Assembly (NCBI GenBank): GCA_965229785.1
Contig: CBDDJS010000001.1
Coordinates: forward strand, 3,100,001 to 3,164,000
Direction of reading: 5' to 3'
Length of the DNA: 64,000 nt
Origin: JAWPMT01 sp965229785
GTDB lineage: Bacteria > Bacteroidota > Bacteroidia > Cytophagales > Cyclobacteriaceae
The notes beneath the pieces were generated by a model, which saw only the letters and a list, made by a program, of their open reading frames with translations, made no database searches and had not been told where the DNA came from. A program made the translations under genes and the position numbers. This document shows positions 10,032 to 18,284 of the stretch, one piece after another. The number at the start of each line of letters is the position of its first letter. The stretch's first letter is position 1.

Positions 10032-10293
10032 TGCACTCATCACAGCTCAAAACTCAATTTATCTTTAAAGGAGAGCCTGCCCGATAAGTAATCACCTCAA
10101 CCTCTAAGGCTACTTTAAAGTGGATCTAGCAAATCAATGTACGCAACGTGCACAGAGCTGGAACAGGCATCATCATTTGACATCCGCCTGTTTAAAAGAA
10201 TAATGGATCTGGAGAACGATTATGTGAGCAGGTTGGTTGAAGCAATCAAATTGATCACACAACTGGTAATTCTTTAGTGCCCTTCTTTGTCTC

Positions 10294-10839
10294 ATGAAAT
10301 TCAAGCTCCAGATTCTTTTCTGCCTCTTCTCATTTTCAATCACATGCCAATCCATCGCACAGGAAAACAAACTCATAGCACCTCATGATTGGCGATCTGA
10401 AGAAATCAAACTGCCTTTATCCTTCGCTCCGAACATACCCATCGAGGGAGTAGAATTAGTTCAATTCGCCCCGGGCTGGGGTAAACCTGAAACTGAGGAG
10501 TATTTCACTTATACTTTTGCCTGGTTCCTTGAGGCACAAAAGGATTTTAATGAAAATGACCTGGAAAGTTTTCTGATCGCCTATTTCGATGGACTCATGA
10601 CTCTGGTGGGTGATTTTGACAAAGTAGGCACTTCTGTCAATCTAAAAAGAGAAGGCGATAAATTTCAGGGCACACTGACTTCAAAAGATGGGTTTTTCAC
10701 CAAAAGCGAACTGAAACTCAATCTGACCATTGAAAAATCCAATCAAGGCAGCGTTTGGTTGTTCCGATTATCGCCACAAGAATGGGACCATGTGGTCTGG
10801 GATAAACTCAGGGATGAAATTCGGATAAAAGTCAATTAA
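10294..10839 (+). CDS. Secreted protein of unknown function
   Basis: A 181-residue protein with a classical signal peptide (FCLFSFSITCQSIAQ, cleavage after residue 23). The mature part is soluble and mixed alpha/beta. It contains the pattern FAPGWGKPETEEYFTYTFAWFLE, and a basic C-terminus closes it. I do not recognise the family with certainty. No conserved catalytic motif is visible. It stands alone, divergent from the symporter group, and is followed by the REP-like palindrome at 10914-11043. Confidence 0.75.
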   Translation: MKFKLQILFCLFSFSITCQSIAQENKLIAPHDWRSEEIKLPLSFAPNIPIEGVELVQFAPGWGKPETEEYFTYTFAWFLEAQKDFNENDLESFLIAYFDGLMTLVGDFDKVGTSVNLKREGDKFQGTLTSKDGFFTKSELKLNLTIEKSNQGSVWLFRLSPQEWDHVVWDKLRDEIRIKVN

Positions 10840-10913
10840 TTTAAACGCTCCCATCGCGTAATTTTATCGTTCCTACTGAATCTCTTTTAATCGATTGGCC
10901 TATAGTATTCTGA

Positions 10914-11043
10914 TTAACCCTACTTTGTCATATTAAAAGTTTGTCACAAAGGAGCATGTCGAAGTGCGCTAAACATGTCGATTTCGACGGGCTTAACCTG
11001 ACAGTAACTTTTCATTTTATTAAACTTGACAAAGTAGGGTTAA
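10914..11043. repeat. REP-like long imperfect palindrome
   Basis: A perfect 17-bp inverted repeat (TTAACCCTACTTTGTCA at 10914-10930; its complement at 11027-11043) encloses 96 bases that also pair imperfectly: AAAGTTTGTCAC against TGACAGTAACTTT, and GTCGAA at about 10958 against TTCGAC at about 10984. The arms contain the pattern TTCGAC-N2-GCT followed by TGACA and AACTTTT, which I recall as common in dispersed REP-type repeats of Bacteroidota. It is best read as an inverted REP pair. It contains no gene. The outer right arm overlaps the end of a decayed minus-strand frame. Confidence 0.7.
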
Positions 11044-11190
11044 CTCCGATACACTAAAATTTACCAATGTCCCAAATCTATTGGCAAGCCTCGGAGTTTT
11101 TACTTCTAAGGTTCTTTCTATCAAAGGATCCAAAGTTTCAGCATATGTCACGAACCTGGAAATTGCCTCTTCCTTGTATCTTAATTCCAT
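11020..11190 (-). pseudogene. Possible short or decayed reading frame
   Basis: Reading the minus strand from ATG at 11190 gives 56 residues (MELRYKEEAISRFVTYAETL... ending SELTLLCQV). The same frame stays open for about 30 further codons upstream without a start codon and reads like a coiled helix (VEQISILQKRTNKLSDEW). The stop lies beside the right arm of the REP-like palindrome, as if that element had truncated a gene. No homologue is recognised. It may be a remnant rather than a working gene, or chance. Confidence 0.3.
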
Positions 11191-11248
11191 AACCTTCACT
11201 TTTTGATTAAAAATAGCCCATTCGTCGCTTAATTTATTTGTTCTCTTT

Positions 11249-11272
11249 TGTAGAATAGATATTTGTTCTACA
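11249..11272. promoter_or_regulatory. Palindromic operator upstream of PadR gene
   Basis: TGTAGAA, 10 bases, then TTCTACA: a perfect 7-bp inverted repeat ending 17 bases before the PadR start codon. PadR proteins usually repress their own operon through such a palindrome, so this is the likely autoregulatory site for the PadR-permease pair. Confidence 0.55.
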
Positions 11273-11289
11273 TTTACGAAAAAACTTAA

Positions 11290-11622
11290 ATGAAAGGCTC
11301 ACACCTGGGTGAATTCGAGGAACTGGTCATGCTGATTGTTGGGTATTTGTTCCCTGATGCATATGGCCTAGCGGTTAAAAAGGAGCTGATCGAACAATCC
11401 GGAAGAAAGATTGCCATTGGCGCAGTACACGCTGCACTCAACCGGCTTGAGGAAAAAGGATTTTTGCAATCGAAGCTTGCTGATGGAACTAAAAAACGAG
11501 GCGGCAGAAGGAAAAAGCTCTATGAGATCACTGCTGCTGGAAAGACTGCCCTCGAAACCAGTCGCAACTTGAGGAACCGTATCTGGGATAAAATCCCGGA
11601 TTTAGCCTGGAAAAACCTATGA
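11290..11622 (+). CDS. PadR family transcriptional regulator
   Basis: A 110-residue winged-helix protein. The N-terminal pattern GEFEELVMLIVGYLFPDAYGLAVKKEL and the recognition region GAVHAALNRLEEKGFLQSKL are typical of PadR-like regulators, and the wing is KKRGGRRKKLYEITAAGK. It lacks the long C-terminal dimerisation helix of full-length PadR, as in the short subfamily 2. Its stop overlaps the start of the following permease gene by four bases (ATGA), so the two are translationally coupled. It probably represses this pair in response to an unknown signal; the palindrome at 11249-11272 is the candidate operator. Confidence 0.88.
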   Translation: MKGSHLGEFEELVMLIVGYLFPDAYGLAVKKELIEQSGRKIAIGAVHAALNRLEEKGFLQSKLADGTKKRGGRRKKLYEITAAGKTALETSRNLRNRIWDKIPDLAWKNL

Positions 11623-14207
11623 AAGCGCACAAAGCCAATCGCCCTCCGGCTCTAGCCGAAAAAATGCTACACAGCTTGTGCAAGGAAGAGTGGCTTGAAC
11701 CCATAAAAGGGGATTTGTATGAACAATTTTTGGAAGACCTGGAGACTTATTCTCCCCGACGTGCCAGAAGAAAATACTGGCAAAATGCCTTCCATTTTCT
11801 AAGACCTTTTGCCATCAAGAAAATGATTTCACCGATAGAAAGATTCCCGACTTTAAGCATGATCGCTAAGCCACTTTATCGGCACATGAAAAAGAAACCT
11901 GGGTTCTACAGTATCAATATACTCGGTTTAGCATTAGGCCTTACCGTTGTTTTCTTGTCTATGCTTTGGATCAATCATCACTCCAGTTTCGATGATTTCC
12001 ACACGAAAAAGGATCAAATCTATTCCGTAATGACGAATACGGGTGGTGTGGCCGGAGAGACTCAAACGGCCGAAGGAGCTGTTTATCGTGTGATGGAACA
12101 AGCATTTGAAGAGATTCCGGAAGTCCAACATGTCACCAGAATCATTTCTACCTGGCGCTGGCCTTCAGAACAATGCTTCAAAATTGATGAAAACAAATCT
12201 TGTATCTACACGAAAGGAATTTACTCGGATTCTTCCTTCTTTCAGGTATTTGACTTTAAGGTCACATCCGGAGACTCTAATCCATTGCGAAACCCCAACC
12301 AAATTGCCATTAGTGTTTCCTTGGCCAGGAAGCTTTATGGAGACGCAGATCCCATAGGATTGACGTATAAAGTGGATAATCACTTTCCTGTACAGATAGC
12401 GGCTGTATTCGAAGACCTCCCCGTCAATTCTTCACTGCAATTCGACTTTATTGGTACCCTGGATTTGGTAACAGATTTATACGGAATAGAACTTGATAAC
12501 TGGTTTGATTGGTCCTTCAAAACTTATGTCGTGCTGAACAATGACGCTGCGAAGCAGGTAAGTTCGAAAATCAATTTACTGGAAACAATGAAGGATCACC
12601 CCAGAAGTAACATATTCCTACATCCGCTACTCGACAATCATTTGTACGATCAATTCGAAAATGGATCAGCCAAAGGGGGATTGATCACCTACATTAATCT
12701 AATATGGGTTTTCTCAATATTTATCCTGATCATCTCAATCGTCAATTTTATCAACCTGACGACCGCCCATGCCACCAGCCGAGGCAAAGAAATTGGTGTG
12801 CGAAAGATCATTGGGGCCGGAAAGGGTTCATTGAAGTTTCACTTTCTCATTGAAATTGGGTTTTCTGTGATCATTGCTTCACTTATTGCCCTCACTGCCT
12901 CCTATCTACTGCTCCCATTCCTTTCCAGCCTTATTGAAGAGCCTATTCAATTTACATGGAGCATGGCGATGCTGATCCAGGTGATCGCAGCTGTTGGACT
13001 TACTATTTTGCTTTCTGGTATTTATCCGGCATTCGTGCTATCGGCGTTTAAACCACTCACGGTACTAAAGAACCTGCAATTCCATGCCAGCGGCGGCAAC
13101 ATGAGTCGCAAAGTACTGACCATCGCCCAGGTGGCCATTTCTACCTTCATCATTCTGATGACGCTCGTTTTTTACCTACAATTACAATACTTACAACAAC
13201 ATAACCTGGGCTATGATTCAAAGGGCATAATGCTCATGGAGCCCACCTATCGGCATATCAAACAGTTTGAAGCGTTCAAAAATGATCTTTTGCTACATCC
13301 TGAGATCAAAAATGTGGGACTGGCCAATATGCACCTTGTCAATGGGGTCCATGCCTTTGATGAAATTTACTGGCCGGGAAAAGATCCGGAAGACCACCGT
13401 CGATTTAAAGCGATTGGCGTAGACAATGGCTTATTAGAATTGCTAGGCCTACAGCTCGATGAAGGAAGGTTTTTCAGTTCTGACTCGGCGGCTCAAGTCA
13501 TCCTGACCCGTACAGCGGCCAGAGAAATAGGGATTGAAAACATATTGGGTACAACGATCAACATTTATGACTATGATCGACAGGTAGTGGGAATTATCGA
13601 TGATTTTAAAACAGAATCGCTACATGAAAATGCATTCCCGGTGATACTTTATCCCGTACAACCTCAACATGCAGGGACCTTCTATATACGCTATGACCAG
13701 CAACAAACCCAGGCAGCTATTCAAACCATTGAAAATATATACGATCAGTACGAATCGTTTTTCGATATGAAATTCCGGCTGTTAGACCATGAATATCAGC
13801 AATTGTATCAAAGAGAACAGATCATTAGCCGCATTTCATGGGGCGTCATGGTACTTGCTGTTGTGATCGCCTTGATCGGAATTCTTGGCCTCTCCATTTT
13901 TAATATTTCCAGGAAACTCAAGGAGATCGGGCTCAGGAAAATTTTTGGAGCTTCCGGGTTACAATTGTTCAGTCTGCTTTCCAGAGAATTTGTGATACTT
14001 ACGCTCATCGCCAATGCCATTGCTTTTCCTTTCGCTTTTTGGTTTGCAAATGAGTGGCTGGAAGGGTTCGCTTATCGTATTCCCTTTCCGGTAATAAACG
14101 GGATCGGTATTTTCTTTCTGAGCTTGTTCACCATATTGGTGCTCTTAACCATTCAATCCCTGAAAGTAACCCAATTGAACCCAGCGAAGATATTGAGGGA
14201 TGAGTAA
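11619..14207 (+). CDS. ABC transporter permease, FtsX/MacB type, with permease prefix domain
   Basis: 862 residues. The N-terminal 80 residues (LHSLCKEEWLEPIKGDLYEQF) form the cytoplasmic prefix domain seen in Bacteroidota permeases paired with PadR regulators. A first helix near residue 95-120 leads to a MacB-like periplasmic domain, followed by three helices with the FtsX signature (TTAHATSRGKEIGVRKIIGA). The whole module then repeats, ending with KLKEIGLRKIFGAS and LNPAKILRDE. It is thus a tandem permease that needs a separate ATPase, not encoded beside it. It is probably involved in export or envelope-stress handling. A close paralogue with its own PadR gene lies at 35343-38263. Confidence 0.88.
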   Translation: MKAHKANRPPALAEKMLHSLCKEEWLEPIKGDLYEQFLEDLETYSPRRARRKYWQNAFHFLRPFAIKKMISPIERFPTLSMIAKPLYRHMKKKPGFYSINILGLALGLTVVFLSMLWINHHSSFDDFHTKKDQIYSVMTNTGGVAGETQTAEGAVYRVMEQAFEEIPEVQHVTRIISTWRWPSEQCFKIDENKSCIYTKGIYSDSSFFQVFDFKVTSGDSNPLRNPNQIAISVSLARKLYGDADPIGLTYKVDNHFPVQIAAVFEDLPVNSSLQFDFIGTLDLVTDLYGIELDNWFDWSFKTYVVLNNDAAKQVSSKINLLETMKDHPRSNIFLHPLLDNHLYDQFENGSAKGGLITYINLIWVFSIFILIISIVNFINLTTAHATSRGKEIGVRKIIGAGKGSLKFHFLIEIGFSVIIASLIALTASYLLLPFLSSLIEEPIQFTWSMAMLIQVIAAVGLTILLSGIYPAFVLSAFKPLTVLKNLQFHASGGNMSRKVLTIAQVAISTFIILMTLVFYLQLQYLQQHNLGYDSKGIMLMEPTYRHIKQFEAFKNDLLLHPEIKNVGLANMHLVNGVHAFDEIYWPGKDPEDHRRFKAIGVDNGLLELLGLQLDEGRFFSSDSAAQVILTRTAAREIGIENILGTTINIYDYDRQVVGIIDDFKTESLHENAFPVILYPVQPQHAGTFYIRYDQQQTQAAIQTIENIYDQYESFFDMKFRLLDHEYQQLYQREQIISRISWGVMVLAVVIALIGILGLSIFNISRKLKEIGLRKIFGASGLQLFSLLSREFVILTLIANAIAFPFAFWFANEWLEGFAYRIPFPVINGIGIFFLSLFTILVLLTIQSLKVTQLNPAKILRDE

Positions 14208-14234
14208 CGAATCACCCATCCCCTACCTTGACAA

Positions 14235-15209
14235 TTATTCATTGTCGATCAACACTGTATCACTTAATTCTTGTAATATCTCCCAAAACGCGTCGATCAA
14301 CGCCTGGTTGGTAAATGCTGGGTTTAATGGTTTCTGATCGGTCAGTTCTCCAATGGATTTACCAGCTGGTGCTCCGATCAGGTCGCCGCCGACACCTAAT
14401 TTTCCAGACAGGCAGTCAGCAAATTTCCGACCACCAGCTTCTGGTCCTTGCGACTGTCCAAGCATTCCGAAAATGCCAAAAACGACTTGTTTCATGAACC
14501 ACCGCTTCAAAGTCGGAAGGTGATCTAACCCCGCAGAACCTGAAGTTAACCCTGGTGAAAACCAAATGATGTCATGTTCCTGTTGTATCTGGGACAATTT
14601 GATTACCCAAAAAGCTCCACACAGTTTGGAAACCCCAATCGCATTCATCGGGTTGTACTTGGGTACCTGTTCCAGATAAATATAGTTCTTCAGTTCTTCG
14701 GGACTTGAAAAAGAAGGACGGTCTATCATGCCTTTGATACCCCTGGCTCCTTCCCCACCAGCCAATACGATGCGAGCTCCTTCCTTAATCATCCCGTACT
14801 TTTTAAGGGCTAAGTAGGTAAAATGACTGCCCACCATGTTCTGGAATACATTTTTCTCAACCTCCTGTCCATTCCAACGAACATGCTGATAATCATCTGT
14901 AAAAACAGCGAATCCGGCAGCCAGAAAAATCACATCAAAAGAATAGTCTACGGGCAATGATTGCACCGTTTTCGATATTTGATCAGGATCATTCATATCA
15001 AATCCTCCAACAACCTCTAGTTGGACATCTGATTTTCCGGTAACATCAAAGATCTCTTTTTTGGCGAGCAGTCCTTTTGGCTCAGACCGAACGCCCATCA
15101 CGATCTTTTTCGCTCCATCCAGAATAAGGCATTTGATGGTTTCTTTAGCTAAGGAACCATTCGCTCCGATCACCAATATCGAAGCCGTGGATAAATCATT
15201 ATTGCGCAT
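14235..15209 (-). CDS. SDR-fold protein lacking the catalytic Ser and Tyr
   Basis: 324 residues. The N-terminus shows a Rossmann nucleotide-binding motif (ILVIGANGSLAKETI), so it should bind NAD(P). The usual SDR active-site tyrosine in YxxxK is replaced: the segment reads NAIGVSKLCGAFW, with Ile in place of Tyr before the conserved Lys. The active-site serine region reads IVLAGGEGARG, also without Ser. It is therefore either an atypical reductase or a non-catalytic redox-sensing protein. It is the last gene of the minus-strand group TetR, SRPBCC, membrane protein, SDR, with an 10-bp gap to the membrane protein gene. Confidence 0.8.
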   Translation of the reverse strand: MRNNDLSTASILVIGANGSLAKETIKCLILDGAKKIVMGVRSEPKGLLAKKEIFDVTGKSDVQLEVVGGFDMNDPDQISKTVQSLPVDYSFDVIFLAAGFAVFTDDYQHVRWNGQEVEKNVFQNMVGSHFTYLALKKYGMIKEGARIVLAGGEGARGIKGMIDRPSFSSPEELKNYIYLEQVPKYNPMNAIGVSKLCGAFWVIKLSQIQQEHDIIWFSPGLTSGSAGLDHLPTLKRWFMKQVVFGIFGMLGQSQGPEAGGRKFADCLSGKLGVGGDLIGAPAGKSIGELTDQKPLNPAFTNQALIDAFWEILQELSDTVLIDNE

Positions 15210-15219
15210 GGACCAGGAA

Positions 15220-15552
15220 TTAACTTGAGAAGTATTGTCGGATCTTTCCTGTAAAGGAGAGTAACATGGAAAGCAAGGCTACCCCTATTCCTATATAGGC
15301 CTTGGTAGGCAAGGCGATAAGCACATTAGCAATGATCACCATTCTAAGGCCCGCCAACCACTTTTTCAAAATGGAAAAGACAAGAAACACGAAACTCAAG
15401 ATATATGCGACCCCTGTGTAGATCATATATACAGGCTTCAGACCGTCAATCTCTATCCTTTTACTGGTAAACACATAGTAAAAAATAAAGGGTAAAATCA
15501 TCATCAAAGCATTGAGAATGAAGATGATGCGTAGTGTGATTGGTTTCGACAT
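15220..15552 (-). CDS. Small four-helix membrane protein
   Basis: A 110-residue, very hydrophobic protein with four predicted membrane helices (about 7-28, 43-62, 68-88 and 90-105). No named family is recognised with confidence. The gene is separated by only two bases from the SRPBCC gene upstream and by ten from the SDR gene downstream, so all three are one transcription unit under the TetR operator at 16152-16166. Confidence 0.7.
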   Translation of the reverse strand: MSKPITLRIIFILNALMMILPFIFYYVFTSKRIEIDGLKPVYMIYTGVAYILSFVFLVFSILKKWLAGLRMVIIANVLIALPTKAYIGIGVALLSMLLSFTGKIRQYFSS

Positions 15553-15554
15553 GA

Positions 15555-16127
15555 TCAGCTTTTATATTGTTTACTAATTCTCTTGAAGGTTTCTTTATTC
15601 ACCGTCTCTCCGGTCAAGACATGATGCTCAACAGACAATAAATAATTGGTAAGTGTCTTCTTAAAATTTCCTTTGGCTAATCCACCAAGGAAAGCTGGTT
15701 TCGTTCGATATTCCATGGAAAACTCCAGCCTGGAAGTCTGTTCATCCACCGGAACTACCCGATAAGTAGCAATAGAATACTCGGTATCCAGAGGTAGCCC
15801 TTCTGCATGGAATACTCGGGCCTTAAAGGTGTAATTCTCTGGATCATATTCGATCTGCTTTTCATGTGTATACTTTGTCGCTTTCTCATTAAAATGACAA
15901 ACTCGCTCTGCTCCCTCACCAGACTGGAGAGATCCATTGATATAATTGGAACTGATGATTTTCGGGTGCGAATTGGCAATGGCCCCAAAATCCTCGCCTA
16001 CCACTTTCCAAACTTCTTTGGCCGGAGCATTGATATCTCGAGAAACCTGAAAGGATTTTACTTTTTTCTGGCTAACACCCTCATAACCCAATAACAAAAG
16101 GCATAATAGCCCGATAATCTGTTTCAT
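15555..16127 (-). CDS. Secreted SRPBCC (START/Bet v1-like) family protein
   Basis: About 190 residues. The frame is open from an ATG at 16166, but that start lies inside the TetR operator; the ATG at 16127 opens directly onto a signal peptide (KQIIGLLCLLLLGYEGVSQ) and was chosen. The mature part follows the polyketide-cyclase/START pattern: VSRDINAPAKEVWKVVGEDFGAIANSHP near the start and TSRLEFSMEYRTKP late. Members have a hydrophobic cavity for lipids or aromatic ligands. This one would act outside the cytoplasmic membrane. It is the first gene of the TetR-controlled group. Confidence 0.8.
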   Translation of the reverse strand: MKQIIGLLCLLLLGYEGVSQKKVKSFQVSRDINAPAKEVWKVVGEDFGAIANSHPKIISSNYINGSLQSGEGAERVCHFNEKATKYTHEKQIEYDPENYTFKARVFHAEGLPLDTEYSIATYRVVPVDEQTSRLEFSMEYRTKPAFLGGLAKGNFKKTLTNYLLSVEHHVLTGETVNKETFKRISKQYKS

Positions 16128-16151
16128 TTTTATTTCTGATTTAAATATATG

Positions 16152-16166
16152 ATGACCGTTCGTCAT
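16152..16166. promoter_or_regulatory. TetR operator, copy 1 (upstream of SRPBCC gene)
   Basis: ATGACCGTTCGTCAT lies between the TetR stop and the SRPBCC start at 16127. It differs by one base from the 15-mer at 16779-16793 at the TetR start. The ATGAC/GTCAT arms form an inverted repeat. Two copies flanking a TetR gene mark it as the operator controlling both promoters. Confidence 0.7.
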
Positions 16167-16184
16167 ATTTTATAGACAAAAAAT

Positions 16185-16766
16185 TTATCGAAGCATTTCA
16201 AACATCGATACTTTAAAATCTTCCAATGGCTTAGCAGATCCTGTGGCTTTCATTCTGACATAAGCTCCATGCAAACTATTGATGAAAAAGCTTCCTAAAC
16301 GCTCCGGATCAGCATCTTTTCGAAGCTCACCTTTTTCTTGTGCTTCTTTCAGACATTGTATCACAACTGACTCCTGCCCCTGAAACTCCTCATCCAATAC
16401 TTCACGAAAACTTTCATTCACATCGGCCATTTCAACAGAAAAATTACCCATCAAACATCCGAGTTTGAACTGGTATACATCTGTATACGTTTTGATGATC
16501 CCGTCAATGAAATGACGAATACGTACCAATGGCGAACCCTCCGATTCCAGGAAAGCATTTTTATACAATAAGAGGCCGTTTTCACCATACTTCCGAATGA
16601 CTTCCAGGCCAAACTCCTCTTTGCTGGAAAAGTGATTATAAAAAGATCCTTTAGGAATTTCCACCTCATCGGTGATGTCCTTGATCCCGGTTGCATTGTA
16701 ACCCTTCGAGAACATCAAATCTCGGCCCGCTATCAGGATGTCTTCTTTAAGAATCTTTCGTTTCAC
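16185..16766 (-). CDS. TetR/AcrR family transcriptional regulator
   Basis: About 193 residues. The N-terminal helix-turn-helix is clear (DLMFSKGYNATGIKDITDEV, then GSFYNHFSSKEEF), followed by a ligand-binding domain of the type with HFIDGIIKTY and LKEAQEKGELRKDADPERL. The frame is open to an ATG at 16793, but that codon is part of the operator; the GTG at 16766 (VKRKILKEDIL) gives a normal TetR N-terminus and is preferred. It probably represses itself and the SRPBCC-membrane protein-SDR genes and releases DNA on binding a small, possibly electrophilic or lipid-like compound; the ligand is unknown. Confidence 0.87.
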   Translation of the reverse strand: MKRKILKEDILIAGRDLMFSKGYNATGIKDITDEVEIPKGSFYNHFSSKEEFGLEVIRKYGENGLLLYKNAFLESEGSPLVRIRHFIDGIIKTYTDVYQFKLGCLMGNFSVEMADVNESFREVLDEEFQGQESVVIQCLKEAQEKGELRKDADPERLGSFFINSLHGAYVRMKATGSAKPLEDFKVSMFEMLR

Positions 16767-16778
16767 ATTGCAATTATA

Positions 16779-16793
16779 ATGACCGGTCGTCAT
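16779..16793. promoter_or_regulatory. TetR operator, copy 2 (at TetR start)
   Basis: ATGACCGGTCGTCAT, matching 14 of 15 positions of the site at 16152-16166. It contains the perfect palindrome GACCGGTC and sits 12 bases upstream of the preferred GTG start, as expected for autoregulation. Confidence 0.7.
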
Positions 16794-16923
16794 ACTTCCA
16801 AAATATTAGAAATACTTGATCAATATTTTTCTGCTGTTAATTCAGTTGCGATGTTTTTAACTGGCATGTTTATTGATGTTTTTTCGGTTTTTATTAAGTA
16901 AAATGGCAATTGAGCGACGACCA

Positions 16924-17337
16924 ATGAAAACGCTTCCCCTTCTATCTCTCATATTATTGCTACTGGCTTGTTCTGAAGAAGAACCTTTGGTCATATCTGA
17001 GCCTGCTGGTGCTGCACATTACTATTTGAAGAATGAAACAGGACAAGACTTAATTCTGGCCTTCGAAACCAGTTTTGGACTCGGCAACCAGCTGGATAGC
17101 GGTCGCATCCTTACCACCCAGGACTCCCTGTTGATTCTGGAAGATGGCATCATTGGTCAAAACCCTCTGCCAGATGATTCTTTTTCCTGGATCAGGTTAT
17201 ATACACAGGCCTCCCCATCGCTTTATTATGCTTTGGATCCAATAGCAAACGAGCCATGGCTCATCACGGGTAAAGAAGGATTTGTCGATGGTTATGGCTT
17301 AACATTATATACTTTGACCATTCCGGAATCGGATTAA
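16924..17337 (+). CDS. Small lipoprotein of unknown function
   Basis: About 137 residues. The frame opens at an upstream ATG (16873), but the ATG at 16924 leads straight into a lipoprotein signal peptide (KTLPLLSLILLLLAC) with the lipidated Cys next to acidic residues (SEEE). That arrangement in Bacteroidota often sends lipoproteins to the outer surface. The mature domain is beta-rich (YYLKNETGQDLILAFET) and has no motif I recognise. It is divergent from the TetR gene. Confidence 0.7.
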   Translation: MKTLPLLSLILLLLACSEEEPLVISEPAGAAHYYLKNETGQDLILAFETSFGLGNQLDSGRILTTQDSLLILEDGIIGQNPLPDDSFSWIRLYTQASPSLYYALDPIANEPWLITGKEGFVDGYGLTLYTLTIPESD

Positions 17338-17527
17338 ACTATTGGAATGAAACCCTAGACGTTCTGATTATGCGTATCGCTGATCTTTAGTCCCTAACTA
17401 TTCCAAGGCAGTAAGTATCCTAATGGATTGTATATGCACTGTGATCATCTTTATCCTATCCCATTGATCCGACCATTTACACACTTCTTGTGACATAATT
17501 TGATTGAATGATCTTATCTTCAGGATC

Positions 17528-18229
17528 ATGAATGGAAGGTTCAAACTATTGCAAAACGCCTGGATTATCACCCTATCCTCCTCCGTTATTGGAATTTTCA
17601 TTGGCATATATTTAACCAATTTCTTCGCCCAAAGACAACTTCGGAAAGACAAGGAAAAGGCCATTTATCAGGTCCTAAAGGAAATCAGTGAAAATAGGCA
17701 GACGCTTCTTCAATACCACGATACGCTTCGGGTGAAATACGAGGCGTTTACTTACCTTATCCCCTATCTGCACGCGGAGACTGACGGAATTGTCATTCAC
17801 AAAGACTCTCTGCTCACATTCAAAGAGCGAACCGCTTCTATCGTTCAGATTGAAGCATTGGAGGAGGTTTCGCCTGATCGAATCAGGATCAGCGGAGAGG
17901 CAGATCTGACCTTGAATGCCAACTCCACTATCATACTTACCGGGTTATCAGATGTGATTTGGCAAGTGTACAAAACCACAGATTATTTTTCTATTACGGA
18001 GTTTCAATGCCTTACAACGCTCGAAAACCTATACGGACTTCAGGAAAACTTCAACCTGGATAACAAAACCTTCATTGATCAGTTCTTAAGTAAACAATTT
18101 CTTACCTCTGAACCCGGGAGCTATGGATTCAAGGATCAATGGGAAAGGATGTTGTTGAAGCAACAGGCGTTACTCAACTTCTTTGAGCGTATTGAAGCGC
18201 AAGAAACCCTATCGATCTGCCACCAATAA
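17528..18229 (+). CDS. Membrane-anchored protein of unknown function
   Basis: 233 residues from the ATG at 17528 (a TTG at 17504 would add eight residues). One membrane helix at about 13-36 (WIITLSSSVIGIFIGIYLT) is followed by a basic stretch (QRQLRKDKEKA) and a helical soluble domain with EISENRQTLLQYHDTL. The layout recalls Bacteroidota DUF6090-like proteins, with a short N-terminal anchor and a helical body, but the match is not strong enough to name it. It stands alone. Confidence 0.6.
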   Translation: MNGRFKLLQNAWIITLSSSVIGIFIGIYLTNFFAQRQLRKDKEKAIYQVLKEISENRQTLLQYHDTLRVKYEAFTYLIPYLHAETDGIVIHKDSLLTFKERTASIVQIEALEEVSPDRIRISGEADLTLNANSTIILTGLSDVIWQVYKTTDYFSITEFQCLTTLENLYGLQENFNLDNKTFIDQFLSKQFLTSEPGSYGFKDQWERMLLKQQALLNFFERIEAQETLSICHQ

Positions 18230-18284
18230 GAGGTTCGTATGGCCTTTGTATCTTCTCTCCCATCGTTTGAAATTGCTTCAGCCG

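Noticed and set aside
10173..10376. 67-codon minus-strand frame overlapping the secreted protein's signal peptide
   Set aside because: Shadow of a real signal-peptide region; no family features.
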